A stretch of DNA of 33,099 nucleotides from Magnetococcales bacterium DCbin2 (GCA_002753615.1 PEAO01000031.1:1-33099); one strand, 5' to 3'; positions 1-8,062 are shown, counted from the stretch's first letter. Numbers and translations: made by a program. Notes: generated from the letters alone by a model not told the origin.

Positions 1-30
1 CAGACCCCTTTTTTCTTTTAATAATTTTAT
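1..30 (-). repeat. Truncated copy of a dispersed terminal-inverted-repeat element (window edge)
   Basis: Read on the minus strand, these 30 bases are identical to positions 33058-33087 at the other end of the window. They share the core AAAGAAAAAAGGGGTCTG with the complete element at 7708-8004. Only the outer part is present, because the window starts inside the copy. The inverted arrangement at both window edges suggests that an assembly broke at this repeat. That last point is inference. Confidence 0.75.
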
Positions 31-61
31 ATGTTCAGTTTTTTGTCACAGGGGGCAGTGT

Positions 62-883
62 ATGGCGATTCGGGGAACCATTTTGGAGCAGATCATGGCC
101 ACCAAGCGGGAAGAGGTGGTCCGTAGCCGTTTCCGGTGGAGTGAATCGGACCTGATGGAAAAAATAGGCGAAGCCGGTCCCCCCATCGGTTTCATCAAAG
201 CGATCCAAGGTCATTTAAAAGAGAAAAATCCGGCGGTCATCGCCGAAATCAAACGGGCCTCTCCCTCCAAAGGGAGGATTTTTCCGGGCGATGATGCAGC
301 CTTCGATCTGATCCAAATTGCCAAAGGGTACCAGAAAGGTGGGGCGGTGTGTCTCTCCTGTTTGACGGATCGGACCTATTTCCAGGGGGCGGATGATTTT
401 TTACCCCTGCTGCGCCAGAAAAATACTTTGCCGGTTTTACGCAAAGATTTTATCTACGATCCCTATCAGATATTGCAATCACGCGCCTTGGGTGCCGATG
501 CGGTATTGTTGATCATGGCGGTGTTGTCACCCGCCCAGGCGTTGGAACTAGAAGCGGCGGCACTGGAGGTGGATCTGGATGTGTTGGTGGAGGTTCATGA
601 TGAAGAGGAATTGGCACTGGCTCATGATCTGGAAACACCGCTCATTGGGATCAACAATCGCAATCTGAAATCGTTTGAAACCTCCTTGGCCCGGTGCCAA
701 GCACTGGCAGCGCGGGTGGAACCGAGCCGTATCGTGGTGGCCGAGAGCGGCATTGATACCGGTGCGGATTTAAAAATGTTAATGGAGCAGGGGATTGGTG
801 CTTTTCTGATCGGAACCGCCCTTATGCGTCATGCCGACCCGGGTGCAGCGTTGGCTGGGATGCTGACCGAAGCTGCGGGATGA
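62..883 (+). CDS. trpC: Indole-3-glycerol phosphate synthase
   Basis: Cytoplasmic TIM-barrel enzyme of tryptophan biosynthesis. It closes the indole ring of 1-(2-carboxyphenylamino)-1-deoxyribulose 5-phosphate, releasing CO2 and water. The 273-residue length is normal for a monofunctional TrpC. Visible family motifs are AEIKRASPSKG (residues 61-71, carrying Glu62 and Lys64), LRKDF with the catalytic Lys128, LVEVH with Glu177, IGINNRNL around residue 195 and VAESG with Glu228. The ATG at 62 follows a purine-rich GGGGGCAG, a reasonable ribosome-binding site. No other trp gene lies in the window. If it belongs to a trp operon, the partners are to the left of position 1. The minus-strand genes after it are unrelated accessory DNA. 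Confidence 0.97.
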   Translation: MAIRGTILEQIMATKREEVVRSRFRWSESDLMEKIGEAGPPIGFIKAIQGHLKEKNPAVIAEIKRASPSKGRIFPGDDAAFDLIQIAKGYQKGGAVCLSCLTDRTYFQGADDFLPLLRQKNTLPVLRKDFIYDPYQILQSRALGADAVLLIMAVLSPAQALELEAAALEVDLDVLVEVHDEEELALAHDLETPLIGINNRNLKSFETSLARCQALAARVEPSRIVVAESGIDTGADLKMLMEQGIGAFLIGTALMRHADPGAALAGMLTEAAG

Positions 884-886
884 ATG

Positions 887-924
887 GCCACCATATCACG
901 CTCGGCCCACACCGCCCGGCCAAT
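887..924 (-). pseudogene. Remnant of the 3' end of an S24-type repressor gene
   Basis: The stretch 886-924 matches 2037-2075, the last codons of the intact repressor gene, at 33 of 39 positions. Read on the minus strand it still encodes IGRAVWAERDM, against IGRVVWAGRDM at the intact C-terminus. Its stop codon is lost (GTG follows ATG). It sits between the trpC stop and the DUF4351 gene, so that gene lies between a live and a dead copy of the same gene end. It could be debris of a paralogous repressor or a duplication made when the DUF4351 gene arrived. Confidence 0.7.
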
Positions 925-931
925 ACTTCAG

Positions 932-1894
932 TCACTCTTTGTCCAAAAAAACGTCATCCAGTGATTGGGCATCAAAGATGCGGAGGCCCCATTCCTCTAG
1001 GGATGACATGCGAGATTTGGTAATCTTTTCACTGGCCCATGCGGGGAGGTCGCCAAAGCGGCGTTGCAATTGACTTCTCAGCATGGCAGCCCTGCCATCC
1101 CTCTCGCCATTTTGGTGTTCTTGTACCAGCCGATGCTCAAATTTTGGTAGAGAAAAAAGTTTTTCCTCTGGCGTTGCGTCAACCATCGACTCAAACCATT
1201 CTTTCCCAAGTTGCTTGACGTACTCCAGCGTGATTTCTTCTGTCTCAGGACGATTCAGGGCACTTTTCATTTTTATCCTCCATAAACCAATGATAACTTG
1301 ACCAAATGCCTCCGAGAGTTTGAACAACCCAGTGTGTTGAATCGTCTCGAACGCTTTTTTTTGCTCGTTCTGGCGGCTGGCGAAGCATTTGAGAGGTGCA
1401 TTGTGTGGTTCATCCGCCAATTCGTTCAGGAAAACCAACCGAACAACACCGCCCCAAGGGGGAATGCTCTCATAGACACCAGCCGCCCCAGCAGGATTGA
1501 AAGAATGTCTTACCAAGAATTCTTTCCGGGGTGTTATGGAACAGATCATCACACTCCTCAATTGATGGCGTTCCAATTTTGCCATGTTCAGATACAGGGT
1601 GTCGTACACCGAAAGCCATGTCAGCGTTTTTTCGTTCAGGCTTTCGGTAATTTTCATCTCGACCAAAATCTGGTTGGCCTCAAGGTCTCGCAACCCATCT
1701 GCCAAACGCAAACGTTGCTCCTCTGTCCACCCACTTTGGACCGTTTCTTTTCGCTGAATCAAGATAAGGTCTGCGACAGGTGGGGCAGAAACAACAGGAA
1801 CCTCCACGCGCACCTCAATGCCCACAGGCTCCAGCAACACTTTCAGTGTTTCGCTGGCCAAGCGGTGCCAATAGGTTTTGTTCTCTTTTTTCAA
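932..1894 (-). CDS. Rpn/PD-(D/E)XK-like protein with C-terminal DUF4351 domain
   Basis: A 320-residue protein of a family related to Rpn (recombination-promoting nuclease, formerly 'transposase') proteins. The N-terminal half has a plausible PD-(D/E)XK nuclease core: ADLILI near residue 42, then ILVEMK near residue 77, giving the D...ExK pattern. The last 50 residues (LQRRFGDLPAW to DAQSLDDVFL) form a DUF4351-type tail shared with the Rpn gene at 12012-13025, although the N-terminal parts differ. The frame opens at TTG (1894). The nearest upstream ATGs (1910, 1917) are out of frame, so TTG is used or the 5' end has been damaged. The remnant at 887-924 and the intact repressor flank it. Nuclease activity is inferred from the motif. 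Confidence 0.7.
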   Translation of the reverse strand: MKKENKTYWHRLASETLKVLLEPVGIEVRVEVPVVSAPPVADLILIQRKETVQSGWTEEQRLRLADGLRDLEANQILVEMKITESLNEKTLTWLSVYDTLYLNMAKLERHQLRSVMICSITPRKEFLVRHSFNPAGAAGVYESIPPWGGVVRLVFLNELADEPHNAPLKCFASRQNEQKKAFETIQHTGLFKLSEAFGQVIIGLWRIKMKSALNRPETEEITLEYVKQLGKEWFESMVDATPEEKLFSLPKFEHRLVQEHQNGERDGRAAMLRSQLQRRFGDLPAWASEKITKSRMSSLEEWGLRIFDAQSLDDVFLDKE

Positions 1895-2039
1895 GTCGGT
1901 TGTTTTCCATATCTCATGGTGTGTAAACCGATCCGCCCAATGGTTTTATCCGTCGAAATAGTTTTCCCACACTCGGATTATTTCGGATTCTACTTTCCCC
2001 GTCCACGGAAATTTCTCGCATCTAGCCGAATGAGACGGC

Positions 2040-2717
2040 CTACATATCACGCCCGGCCCAAACCACGCGGCCAATGATATCGATTCCCAGGGTTTGTCCC
2101 AGGGCCATGGGGAAGGGGGGAAAGGTGGGGTTGTCGGACTGGACCACAAGTTTGTGGTTATCCTTGGTGTGCAATCGTTTGGCGTACAGTTGGTTGTCCA
2201 GGCGCAACACGAAGATACGATTATCCTGGGGTTCTTTTTGGCGCAAATCCACCAAAAGGACATCGCCATCGCTGATGGTGGGATGCATGGAATCGCCGAC
2301 GGCATCGATGACGGTCAAAAAACGGGGATTGAGCCGCCGTTTTTGCAGCCAGACATTTTTAAACGCAAGATGGCCTTTGATGTTTTCTTCTTCGGGGGCT
2401 TCGGCACCCGTCCCCAGGCTGGCCATGATCTCCAAACGGGGGATCATGACAAATTCCGCCGCCTGATCTCCCTGAAACGGTGTGTCACCTCCCGGTGCTA
2501 TTTCCGGCAGGTCCATCCATCCCCGATGTTTGCCAAAGGCCTCTTCCAACCGTTGTGCCAAAAGATCACCCATGTTGCGTCGTCCGTGGGATCCCATAAT
2601 TTGGCTTAAATAACTGCGGCTCGTTTGCGCTTTGCGGGCAACATCCGCAGCATTGCCCACTTCACGCACCAGCCGCGCTAGACGCGCCTTGCGATTTTTG
2701 ATGCGTTCTGCATTCAT
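2040..2717 (-). CDS. XRE-type repressor with S24 (LexA/CI-like) peptidase domain
   Basis: A 225-residue DNA-binding regulator of the CI/LexA-like S24 family. Residues 1-65 form a helix-turn-helix domain (NAADVARKAQTSRSYLSQIM is the HTH). Residues 90-225 form the S24 domain with the Ser143 motif GDSMHPTISDGD and the Lys180 motif LYAKRL. The usual Ala-Gly self-cleavage bond is not obvious: the site reads ASLGTGAEA. It may therefore act as a ligand-sensing or non-cleaving repressor rather than a RecA-responsive one. I chose ATG 2717 because GAGG lies 10 bases upstream; the in-frame TTG at 2726 is too close to that site. It is divergent from the TRAP genes, which it may control. It could be a prophage or mobile-element relic, but no phage genes are near. 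Confidence 0.85.
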   Translation of the reverse strand: MNAERIKNRKARLARLVREVGNAADVARKAQTSRSYLSQIMGSHGRRNMGDLLAQRLEEAFGKHRGWMDLPEIAPGGDTPFQGDQAAEFVMIPRLEIMASLGTGAEAPEEENIKGHLAFKNVWLQKRRLNPRFLTVIDAVGDSMHPTISDGDVLLVDLRQKEPQDNRIFVLRLDNQLYAKRLHTKDNHKLVVQSDNPTFPPFPMALGQTLGIDIIGRVVWAGRDM

Positions 2718-3027
2718 GGTTTCCAATCCTCAAAGGAGGCCGATGAACCCGCCGTCAACACCTCATTTTCGTTAACCATCATGCAGAAATCAATACATCA
2801 TTGTTTAGCAAAGTGCAACAAAAAGGGTGGTCAATTGGCAGTTAAAAAAATTGCGGGGATGAACTCTCCCCGGGTTCCAGTATGTTTATTCCGTGAACCA
2901 TTCAAAGGAACGAGTCTTACAGATCGTGCGGTATGGGTTGGGTGGTATTGTGGCAGAAAATGTGACAGAATAACCGCTTCGATAGCCCTTGGGGAAAAAA
3001 ATGATACGATGAGGAGAGGGTCTTAGG
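2718..3027. promoter_or_regulatory. Divergent intergenic region between repressor and TRAP genes
   Basis: About 310 bases without a convincing gene. It must hold the promoters of the minus-strand repressor and the plus-strand TRAP pair. The AT-rich part around 2785-2815 contains CAATACATCATTG (2791-2803), a CAAT-N5-ATTG inverted repeat that could be an operator half-site pair. Purine-rich AGGAGAGGG precedes the ATG at 3028. A consensus-like AAAGGAGG at 2732-2739 precedes a 10-codon plus-strand reading frame at 2743-2775, too short and too closely spaced to call a gene. Promoter assignments are inference. Confidence 0.4.
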
Positions 3028-3546
3028 ATGAAAGTTTTTCTTCTTTCCATCCATCGCTTCAGCAACGCGCTCAGTGAATGGATGGGGAAATGGGTCGCTT
3101 GGCTCACCTTGCTGATGGTGTTCATCGTCTTTGTGGTCGTCGTTCTGCGCTATCTGTTCGATTGGGGACGGATCGATCTCCAGGAATCGGCTATCTACGT
3201 CCATGCCGCTATCTTCATGCTTGGGGCCGCCTATACCTTGAAACATGATGAGCATGTGCGGGTGGATATTTTTTACCGGCCAGCCGCCCCCAAAACCAAA
3301 GCTTGGATCAACCTCCTCGGCGTGGTATTCCTGCTGTTCCCGATGATGGTCTTTATTTTTTCCATGAGTTGGGAATATGTCGCCGTCTCCTGGTCCATGC
3401 ACGAAGGGTCACGCGAAGCGGGTGGCCTCAATGGCGTGTGGCTCCTGAAAGGGCTGATCCTGGTCATGCCTTGTCTGGTTAGTTTCCAGGGGTTGGGACA
3501 GTTGGCCGAATCTTGCCTAACTATCCTGGATTGGAAAAAGGATTAA
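3028..3546 (+). CDS. TRAP transporter small permease (DctQ family)
   Basis: A 172-residue inner-membrane protein with four hydrophobic segments (roughly residues 18-40, 55-75, 92-115, 138-160), the normal layout of the TRAP small permease. The family signature is visible as YTLKHDEHVRVDIFY after the second segment. In TRAP systems DctQ pairs with the large DctM permease to import organic acids with a sodium gradient. The stop is 6 bases before the next gene, the DctM-type permease, so the two are cotranscribed. No periplasmic DctP/TAXI receptor gene is in the window, so substrate cannot be inferred. Confidence 0.92.
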   Translation: MKVFLLSIHRFSNALSEWMGKWVAWLTLLMVFIVFVVVVLRYLFDWGRIDLQESAIYVHAAIFMLGAAYTLKHDEHVRVDIFYRPAAPKTKAWINLLGVVFLLFPMMVFIFSMSWEYVAVSWSMHEGSREAGGLNGVWLLKGLILVMPCLVSFQGLGQLAESCLTILDWKKD

Positions 3547-3552
3547 CGATTC

Positions 3553-4938
3553 ATGGAAGAATACGCCGCAATTTTCATGTTTGTCGCCGTGGCGACGATC
3601 CTCCTGGCCGGCTATCCCGTGGCATTTTCCCTGGCCGGGGCCTCCCTCATCGGGGCGTTGATCGGCAATGCCCTTGACCTCTTCGATCCCGCCTTCCTTG
3701 AAGCGGTCCCCAACCGCATCTACGGTATCATGATGAATGATACCCTCATGGCGGTGCCACTCTTCGTCTTCATGGGGGTTACCCTGGAACGCTCCCAAGT
3801 GGCGGAAGACCTCCTGGAAACCATGGCCCTCCTGTTTGGCCGCTTGCGCGGGGGGATCGCCATCTCCGTCATGGTGGTGGGAACCTTGCTCGCCGCCAGT
3901 ACCGGAATTGTCGGTGCCACCGTCGTCACCATGGGGCTGTTGTCACTCCCCACCATGCTGCGCCGAGGCTATGATCCCGCTTTGGCTTCGGGAACCATCT
4001 GTGCCGCCGGAACCCTCGGCCAAATTATCCCACCCTCTATCGTCCTGGTGATCCTCGGCGATGTCCTCTCCGCCTCCTATCAGCAGGCACAGCTTAAAAT
4101 GGGGGTCTTCTCCCCACGAACCGTGTCGGTGGGCGATCTGTTTGTCGGGGCCATCCTCCCAGGTTTACTCCTGGTGGTTCTGTATATCATCTATATTGCC
4201 GCCATCGCATACTTGCAACCGACCCGCGCACCCGCCATTCCCGCCGAAGAACGGGAATTCCATAGCAAGGGCCTCGGGTTGCGGGTTATCCAGGTTCTCA
4301 TACCCCCCGTGGTGTTGATCGTCTCGGTGATGGGATCCATCCTCGCCGGCCTAGCAACACCCACAGAGGCCGCTTCCGTCGGGGCGGTGGGATCCTTGCT
4401 CATGGCAACCTTGCGGGGCCGTATGAATCGAGCCTCTTTGGAAGAAATCCTTCGCAGTACCATGCGGATCACCAGCATGGTCTTCATGATTTTTATCGGA
4501 GCGGCGGTGTTTTCCCTGATTTTTCGTGGGTTTCATGGCGATGACATGGTTCACGACATGTTGCTTGATCTCCCCGGCGGTGCCATGGGTGCCCTGGCGG
4601 TGGTCATGGTGGTCATGTTTTTGTTGGGCTTTATCATCGATTTTATCGAAATTACCTATGTGGTGGTCCCGATCGTTGGGCCACCCTTGCTGGCATTGGG
4701 ATTGGATCCGATTTGGCTTGGTGTCATGATGGGCGTCAACCTGCAAACATCATTCTTGACGCCGCCGTTTGGCTTCGCCTTGTTTTACCTCCGGGGAATC
4801 GCACCTCCCTCGCTACGTACTGCCGATATTTATCGCGGTGTCTTTCCCTTTATTGTGATCCAGGTATTGGCATTGTTTCTTCTGGTATTTTGGCCATCGT
4901 TGGTCACTTGGCTGCCGCAGGTGATTTACGGAAACTAG
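3553..4938 (+). CDS. TRAP transporter large permease (DctM family)
   Basis: A 461-residue inner-membrane transporter with about 12 hydrophobic segments, normal for DctM. Family features include PVAFSLAG near the N-terminus, the GTLLAASTGIVGATVVTMG stretch, GTICAAGTLGQIIPPSIVLV and the late LQTSFLTPPFGFALFYLRG segment. These last elements sit in the re-entrant hairpin regions that form the sodium and substrate sites in known TRAP structures. The long loop around residues 215-235 (TRAPAIPAEEREFHSKG) links the two halves. It works with the adjacent small permease. The partner binding protein is missing here and must be encoded elsewhere, unless the pair is an orphan. The gene runs convergently into the radical SAM gene. 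Confidence 0.94.
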   Translation: MEEYAAIFMFVAVATILLAGYPVAFSLAGASLIGALIGNALDLFDPAFLEAVPNRIYGIMMNDTLMAVPLFVFMGVTLERSQVAEDLLETMALLFGRLRGGIAISVMVVGTLLAASTGIVGATVVTMGLLSLPTMLRRGYDPALASGTICAAGTLGQIIPPSIVLVILGDVLSASYQQAQLKMGVFSPRTVSVGDLFVGAILPGLLLVVLYIIYIAAIAYLQPTRAPAIPAEEREFHSKGLGLRVIQVLIPPVVLIVSVMGSILAGLATPTEAASVGAVGSLLMATLRGRMNRASLEEILRSTMRITSMVFMIFIGAAVFSLIFRGFHGDDMVHDMLLDLPGGAMGALAVVMVVMFLLGFIIDFIEITYVVVPIVGPPLLALGLDPIWLGVMMGVNLQTSFLTPPFGFALFYLRGIAPPSLRTADIYRGVFPFIVIQVLALFLLVFWPSLVTWLPQVIYGN

Positions 4939-4977
4939 ACCTCTGCAATCATCGGGCAATGGGATGATCACCAGATT

Positions 4978-6447
4978 TCAAGGTTTGGCATTGCTTCCCC
5001 GTAGATAACGTTGGAACAAGGTGCGGATTAACCACCTGGTTTTTCGGATCCATGCGTTGGACGATTTGGGGTCAAGAAGGAGAAATATCGGCTTTTGTGA
5101 TACAATGGCACTATGAACCAAAACCGTCTCAAGGATTGGGTGCAGGCCAAATTTGGAGCCAATGGAACGAACCATGAACAAAATATTTAACCGTTCATTG
5201 TTCTTGCGGATGTCGCTGTGGGACTGATGCATGGGCTTGGTGATGGGCGATTCGGTGTATCCCGACACCAGTTCTAGATTGTCTGGTAGGAGATCAAATT
5301 TTTTGGCAACCTCGTAGATCTCGCTGCCGGGATAGGGAAAAAAGAAAAAACAACGGCCATAATCGGCGCGCAATTCCTGGTTGAATCGGAAGGTTTCCTG
5401 GGCCATCGCGTTGGTTTCGAACGGGATGCCGACAATATTGAAGGCAAATGTCTTGATCCCATGTTTTCGTACAATGGCAAACGCTTGGCGAATTTTATCA
5501 TTGGAGTGATGACGATTCAGAAGATTTTTTCGCAACCATTCGCTGCCGGACTCGATGCCAAATTCAATGGATGCACAGCCCGAATCCTTCAAACTCTCAA
5601 CCACCGGCTCGGTGATGGTTTCGACACGGGCGTTGCAGATATAGGGTAACGGAATCACCTTCTTATATTCGGCACAGAACGGGATGATCCATTTCTTGTT
5701 CAGGGTAAACGTATCGTCGGCAAACAAAATCTGGCGGGTGTTTGGGTAAAGTTTCAGATTGCTCTGGATGATCTCGATGGATCTGGGAATGGAAGGAAAA
5801 CGGACATAATCCTTTTTGTTGGGGTAGCTGTCGCGCAGGACATGGTTGCAGCAATAACTGCACTTGTAGGGACAGCCCCGTCCCAGGAGCATGGGAAAGG
5901 ATTCGCCACCATCCCGGATGATTTGTTCATACTTGAACAGGGTGTAGTCGGGAAGTGCCAGATCATCCAATTGCGGCAGAGGGGCCACCGGGTTGGTGAT
6001 GAAGCCCTTTTCCGTTTTGAATATCATGCTGGCGGTGGTGGTGTAATCGGTACCGTTGTCCATCGCCCTTCCCAGGTCGCGCATGGGCAGTTCCCCTTCA
6101 CCGATACACAGGGCGTCAATCGATGGCAACTCTTGAAATAATCGTTCTTTGACCAGGGTGCAATGAACACCACCGGCGACGATGAGGGGTTTGTGTCTTT
6201 GTTCGTGGGATAGAAATGTGCGGACATATTGGAACTGGTTGGTAGTAAACGATAAACCCATGATCTGGGGTCGGATGGCATCCAGACGGGCGATCCCTTG
6301 GGGAATATCTTCCAGGGTCGCTAGGTGGTCCAGGGTGACGTGATGACCCTGTTCTTTCAGGGTGCCGATAATATAGGCCAAACCGTGATGGAATGAGGGA
6401 TAGAAACCTGTATCAACGTCAAAATAGACAATGTGAAAATGCGCCAT
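4978..6447 (-). CDS. B12-binding-domain radical SAM protein
   Basis: A 489-residue enzyme of the BchE/P-methylase-like class. Residues 1-140 form a cobalamin-binding-like Rossmann domain (GLAYIIGTLKEQGHHVTLDH; IVAGGVHCTL; CIGEGE). The classic DxHxxG cobalt-ligand motif is absent, so cobalamin, if bound, is not held by that histidine. Residues 185-400 form the radical SAM barrel with GRGCPYKCSYC, the CxxxCxxC iron-sulfur motif, followed by FADDTFTLN and IEFGIESGSE. The C-terminal 80 residues are basic and unassigned. The substrate is unknown; such enzymes typically methylate or rearrange lipids, tetrapyrroles or peptides. It lies 97 bases downstream of the ycjF-like gene on the same strand. 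Confidence 0.9.
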   Translation of the reverse strand: MAHFHIVYFDVDTGFYPSFHHGLAYIIGTLKEQGHHVTLDHLATLEDIPQGIARLDAIRPQIMGLSFTTNQFQYVRTFLSHEQRHKPLIVAGGVHCTLVKERLFQELPSIDALCIGEGELPMRDLGRAMDNGTDYTTTASMIFKTEKGFITNPVAPLPQLDDLALPDYTLFKYEQIIRDGGESFPMLLGRGCPYKCSYCCNHVLRDSYPNKKDYVRFPSIPRSIEIIQSNLKLYPNTRQILFADDTFTLNKKWIIPFCAEYKKVIPLPYICNARVETITEPVVESLKDSGCASIEFGIESGSEWLRKNLLNRHHSNDKIRQAFAIVRKHGIKTFAFNIVGIPFETNAMAQETFRFNQELRADYGRCFFFFPYPGSEIYEVAKKFDLLPDNLELVSGYTESPITKPMHQSHSDIRKNNERLNILFMVRSIGSKFGLHPILETVLVHSAIVSQKPIFLLLDPKSSNAWIRKTRWLIRTLFQRYLRGSNAKP

Positions 6448-6544
6448 GGATGTTTGACCTTGAACCGTTGCTGTTATTTATAAAAACCCATGTGAACAGG
6501 CTTGGACGCAACCTACGCCATCGTAACTGTTCTTTGTGATTTAT

Positions 6545-7645
6545 TCATGGATTATTTCCGTTATCCCTCTGGGAGAGGAGGGGAGACGGTTTCGGTACAG
6601 CATCGGCATTCCCCAGTGATTTTCTAATTGTCTTAAATAGTTCCGTTCGCAGATGCTCCATGGAAGGCTCCCCTCCAGGATGAAATGGCAAGGTGCGGCA
6701 ACGGTTGATGGCGGCCAGACCAACCCGTGCCGTAAACAGCCCATTGGCCGCCCCCTTGCCAACCTGGGCCAGCATGATGGAGGCGGCATGTCCTCCCACC
6801 GCTTCCGCCACTTTGTCGGCCAATAAATCGGCTGTCCCCGCCATGAATAAACCCAACATAACCTCCTTGGCTAAAAACAGGCTGGCCGACCAACTTGGCT
6901 TAAGTCCATAACATTGGGCGATCATGCGGATCATCCGCAGGTTTTGCCATAGAAAAACCAAGCTATCCAGCCAGACAAAAGGGCTGATGGTCGAAGCCAG
7001 AGCCGTGGTACTGCCATGCTGGACAATCATGCGGTAGCAGTGTTGGTCGTGTTGGACATAAACCGTCCTGGATAAAAGCTCCAGAAGTTCCCGATCATCG
7101 TGATGTTCTCGGGCCATATCCTGATAGTGACGCCAAGCCGGTTGCAACCATTCTTCCTGGCTCATGTCATGGCGTAATCGCAGGGCCAGGGGGATCCCTT
7201 GGCCACAACTTCGGGTATCCCACATCTGCCGGATTTGGTGACGTAATCCGTCAAACCGGCGCAAACGGACAAATCCATGGGCCTCGTTGAACAGGATCAT
7301 CACGCTTGCCGTCAGGGTGATCAGGATCAACAGGCCAAATACCGCCCCCAATGCCCAGTGTTGTTGAAACTGATCCAGCACAAAATAGACCGCCTCCTCA
7401 ATCCATGCCCCCGCCAACCAAGTCATGCCGCCAAAAATGAGCCAAACTAGCCATCGATGTTGCACCAAAGAATCCCATCGTTGTACCGCCAGGGCCACCT
7501 CCTGGACGGGTGAAGGATCCTCTTCCGGTTCATCGGGGGCGGGCAATTCCACTGGAGTGATGGAGGGGGGGGCTTTTTCCGCGCTGGCGGTGGAACGGGC
7601 GGCGACCAGTTCAACGGGGGGGAGCCAGGGGTCGGAGGCGTTCAT
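6545..7645 (-). CDS. ycjF: YcjF-like inner-membrane protein (DUF697)
   Basis: A 366-residue membrane protein. The N-terminal 70 residues are proline- and acid-rich and probably cytoplasmic. Two strong membrane segments follow (WLVWLIFGGMTWLAGAW near residue 85, and LGAVFGLLILITLTASVMIL near residue 125). The C-terminal DUF697 region contains GHAASIMLAQVGKGAANGLF and RVGLAAINRCR, recognised family features. YcjF is normally encoded directly after the ATPase-like YcjX, and both belong to envelope-stress loci in enterobacteria. Here a leftover ycjX tail (7638-7707) still overlaps the ATG of this gene as ATGA. That shows the two were once translationally coupled before about 0.7 kb was inserted between them. 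Confidence 0.85.
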   Translation of the reverse strand: MNASDPWLPPVELVAARSTASAEKAPPSITPVELPAPDEPEEDPSPVQEVALAVQRWDSLVQHRWLVWLIFGGMTWLAGAWIEEAVYFVLDQFQQHWALGAVFGLLILITLTASVMILFNEAHGFVRLRRFDGLRHQIRQMWDTRSCGQGIPLALRLRHDMSQEEWLQPAWRHYQDMAREHHDDRELLELLSRTVYVQHDQHCYRMIVQHGSTTALASTISPFVWLDSLVFLWQNLRMIRMIAQCYGLKPSWSASLFLAKEVMLGLFMAGTADLLADKVAEAVGGHAASIMLAQVGKGAANGLFTARVGLAAINRCRTLPFHPGGEPSMEHLRTELFKTIRKSLGNADAVPKPSPLLSQRDNGNNP

Positions 7646-7707
7646 GTCAACTTGTCTCCCAGGAGAAAATCGAGGGCCAGATTCAGGCGCAGGTGACCCA
7701 GGCGATC
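7638..7707 (-). repeat. Duplicate of the ycjX 3' end (left copy of 70-bp direct repeat)
   Basis: These 70 bases match 8421-8490 at 67 positions. On the minus strand they encode the final 21 codons and stop of YcjX (DRLGHLRL to LLGDKLT), with one substitution (Asn for Asp). This copy is detached from its gene but keeps the ancestral ATGA overlap with the ycjF start. The 713 bases between the two copies are the inserted module. Confidence 0.92.
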
Positions 7708-8004
7708 GTAACCGTTCAGACTCCCCCCCTTAAAATTATCGAAAGAAAAAAGGGGTCTGGGGGATTGCCCCCAGGGTTTTGATGTTGTTTTTGAATTTAA
7801 ACAAAAAGGTTTCCATGCTTAAGCTTTTGACCTTGCTTTTGAATTTAAACAAAAATATTTCTAGCGGCTTTTGATTTAAAGTCAAAAACAAATTCAAAAG
7901 CAAAAAATTGAAGCTTTTGATTTAAAGTCAAAACCCTGGGGAAAGAATTCCCCAGACCCCTTCTTTCTTTTCAATAGTTTTTTAGGGGGGGTCTGAATGG
8001 TTAC
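7708..8004. mobile_element. MITE-like element with ~75-bp imperfect terminal inverted repeats
   Basis: A 297-bp non-coding palindromic element. The left end starts GTAACCGTTCAGAC and the right end finishes GTCTGAATGGTTAC. The two ends align as inverted repeats for about 75 bases, including AAAGAAAAAAGGGGTCTG, a GC-rich mini-palindrome and CCCAGGGTTTTGA, with a few mismatches and an indel. The AT-rich centre holds two pairs of direct repeats: TTTTTGAATTTAAACAAAAA (around 7787 and 7839) and CTTTTGATTTAAAGTCAAAA (7867 and 7914). It has no reading frame, so any movement would need a transposase supplied elsewhere. Its left end abuts the ycjX duplicate exactly and its right end truncates a GNAT-like reading frame. 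Confidence 0.8.
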
Positions 8005-8054
8005 GGCGAGTCTTTCTCGACAAAATCTCGGAGCAGGAACCTACTCGTGATCAT
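8001..8054 (-). pseudogene. N-terminal fragment of a GNAT-like acetyltransferase, cut by the MITE
   Basis: Eight bases after the antitoxin stop, ATG at 8054 opens a 17-codon frame, MITSRFLLRDFVEKDSP. It looks like the first strand and turn of GNAT acetyltransferases (typically an 'RLLLRxFxxxD' start). The frame ends at a TAA made by the terminal bases of the MITE, so the rest of the gene has been lost. The fragment is short, so the family call rests on pattern resemblance only. Confidence 0.45.
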
Positions 8055-8062
8055 TGCCACCG

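Noticed and set aside
1298-2077. A 259-codon plus-strand open frame
   Set aside because: It is antisense to the DUF4351 gene and part of the repressor gene, has no ribosome-binding site, and its composition looks like a shadow frame.
2743-2775. A 10-codon plus-strand frame after a perfect AAAGGAGG, possible leader peptide
   Set aside because: The spacing from GGAGG to ATG is only 3 bases, the peptide (MNPPSTPHFR) has no regulatory-codon run, and the next gene is 250 bases away.
2781-3026. An 81-codon plus-strand frame in the repressor/TRAP intergenic region
   Set aside because: No ribosome-binding site, no recognisable features, and it overlaps the likely promoter and operator.
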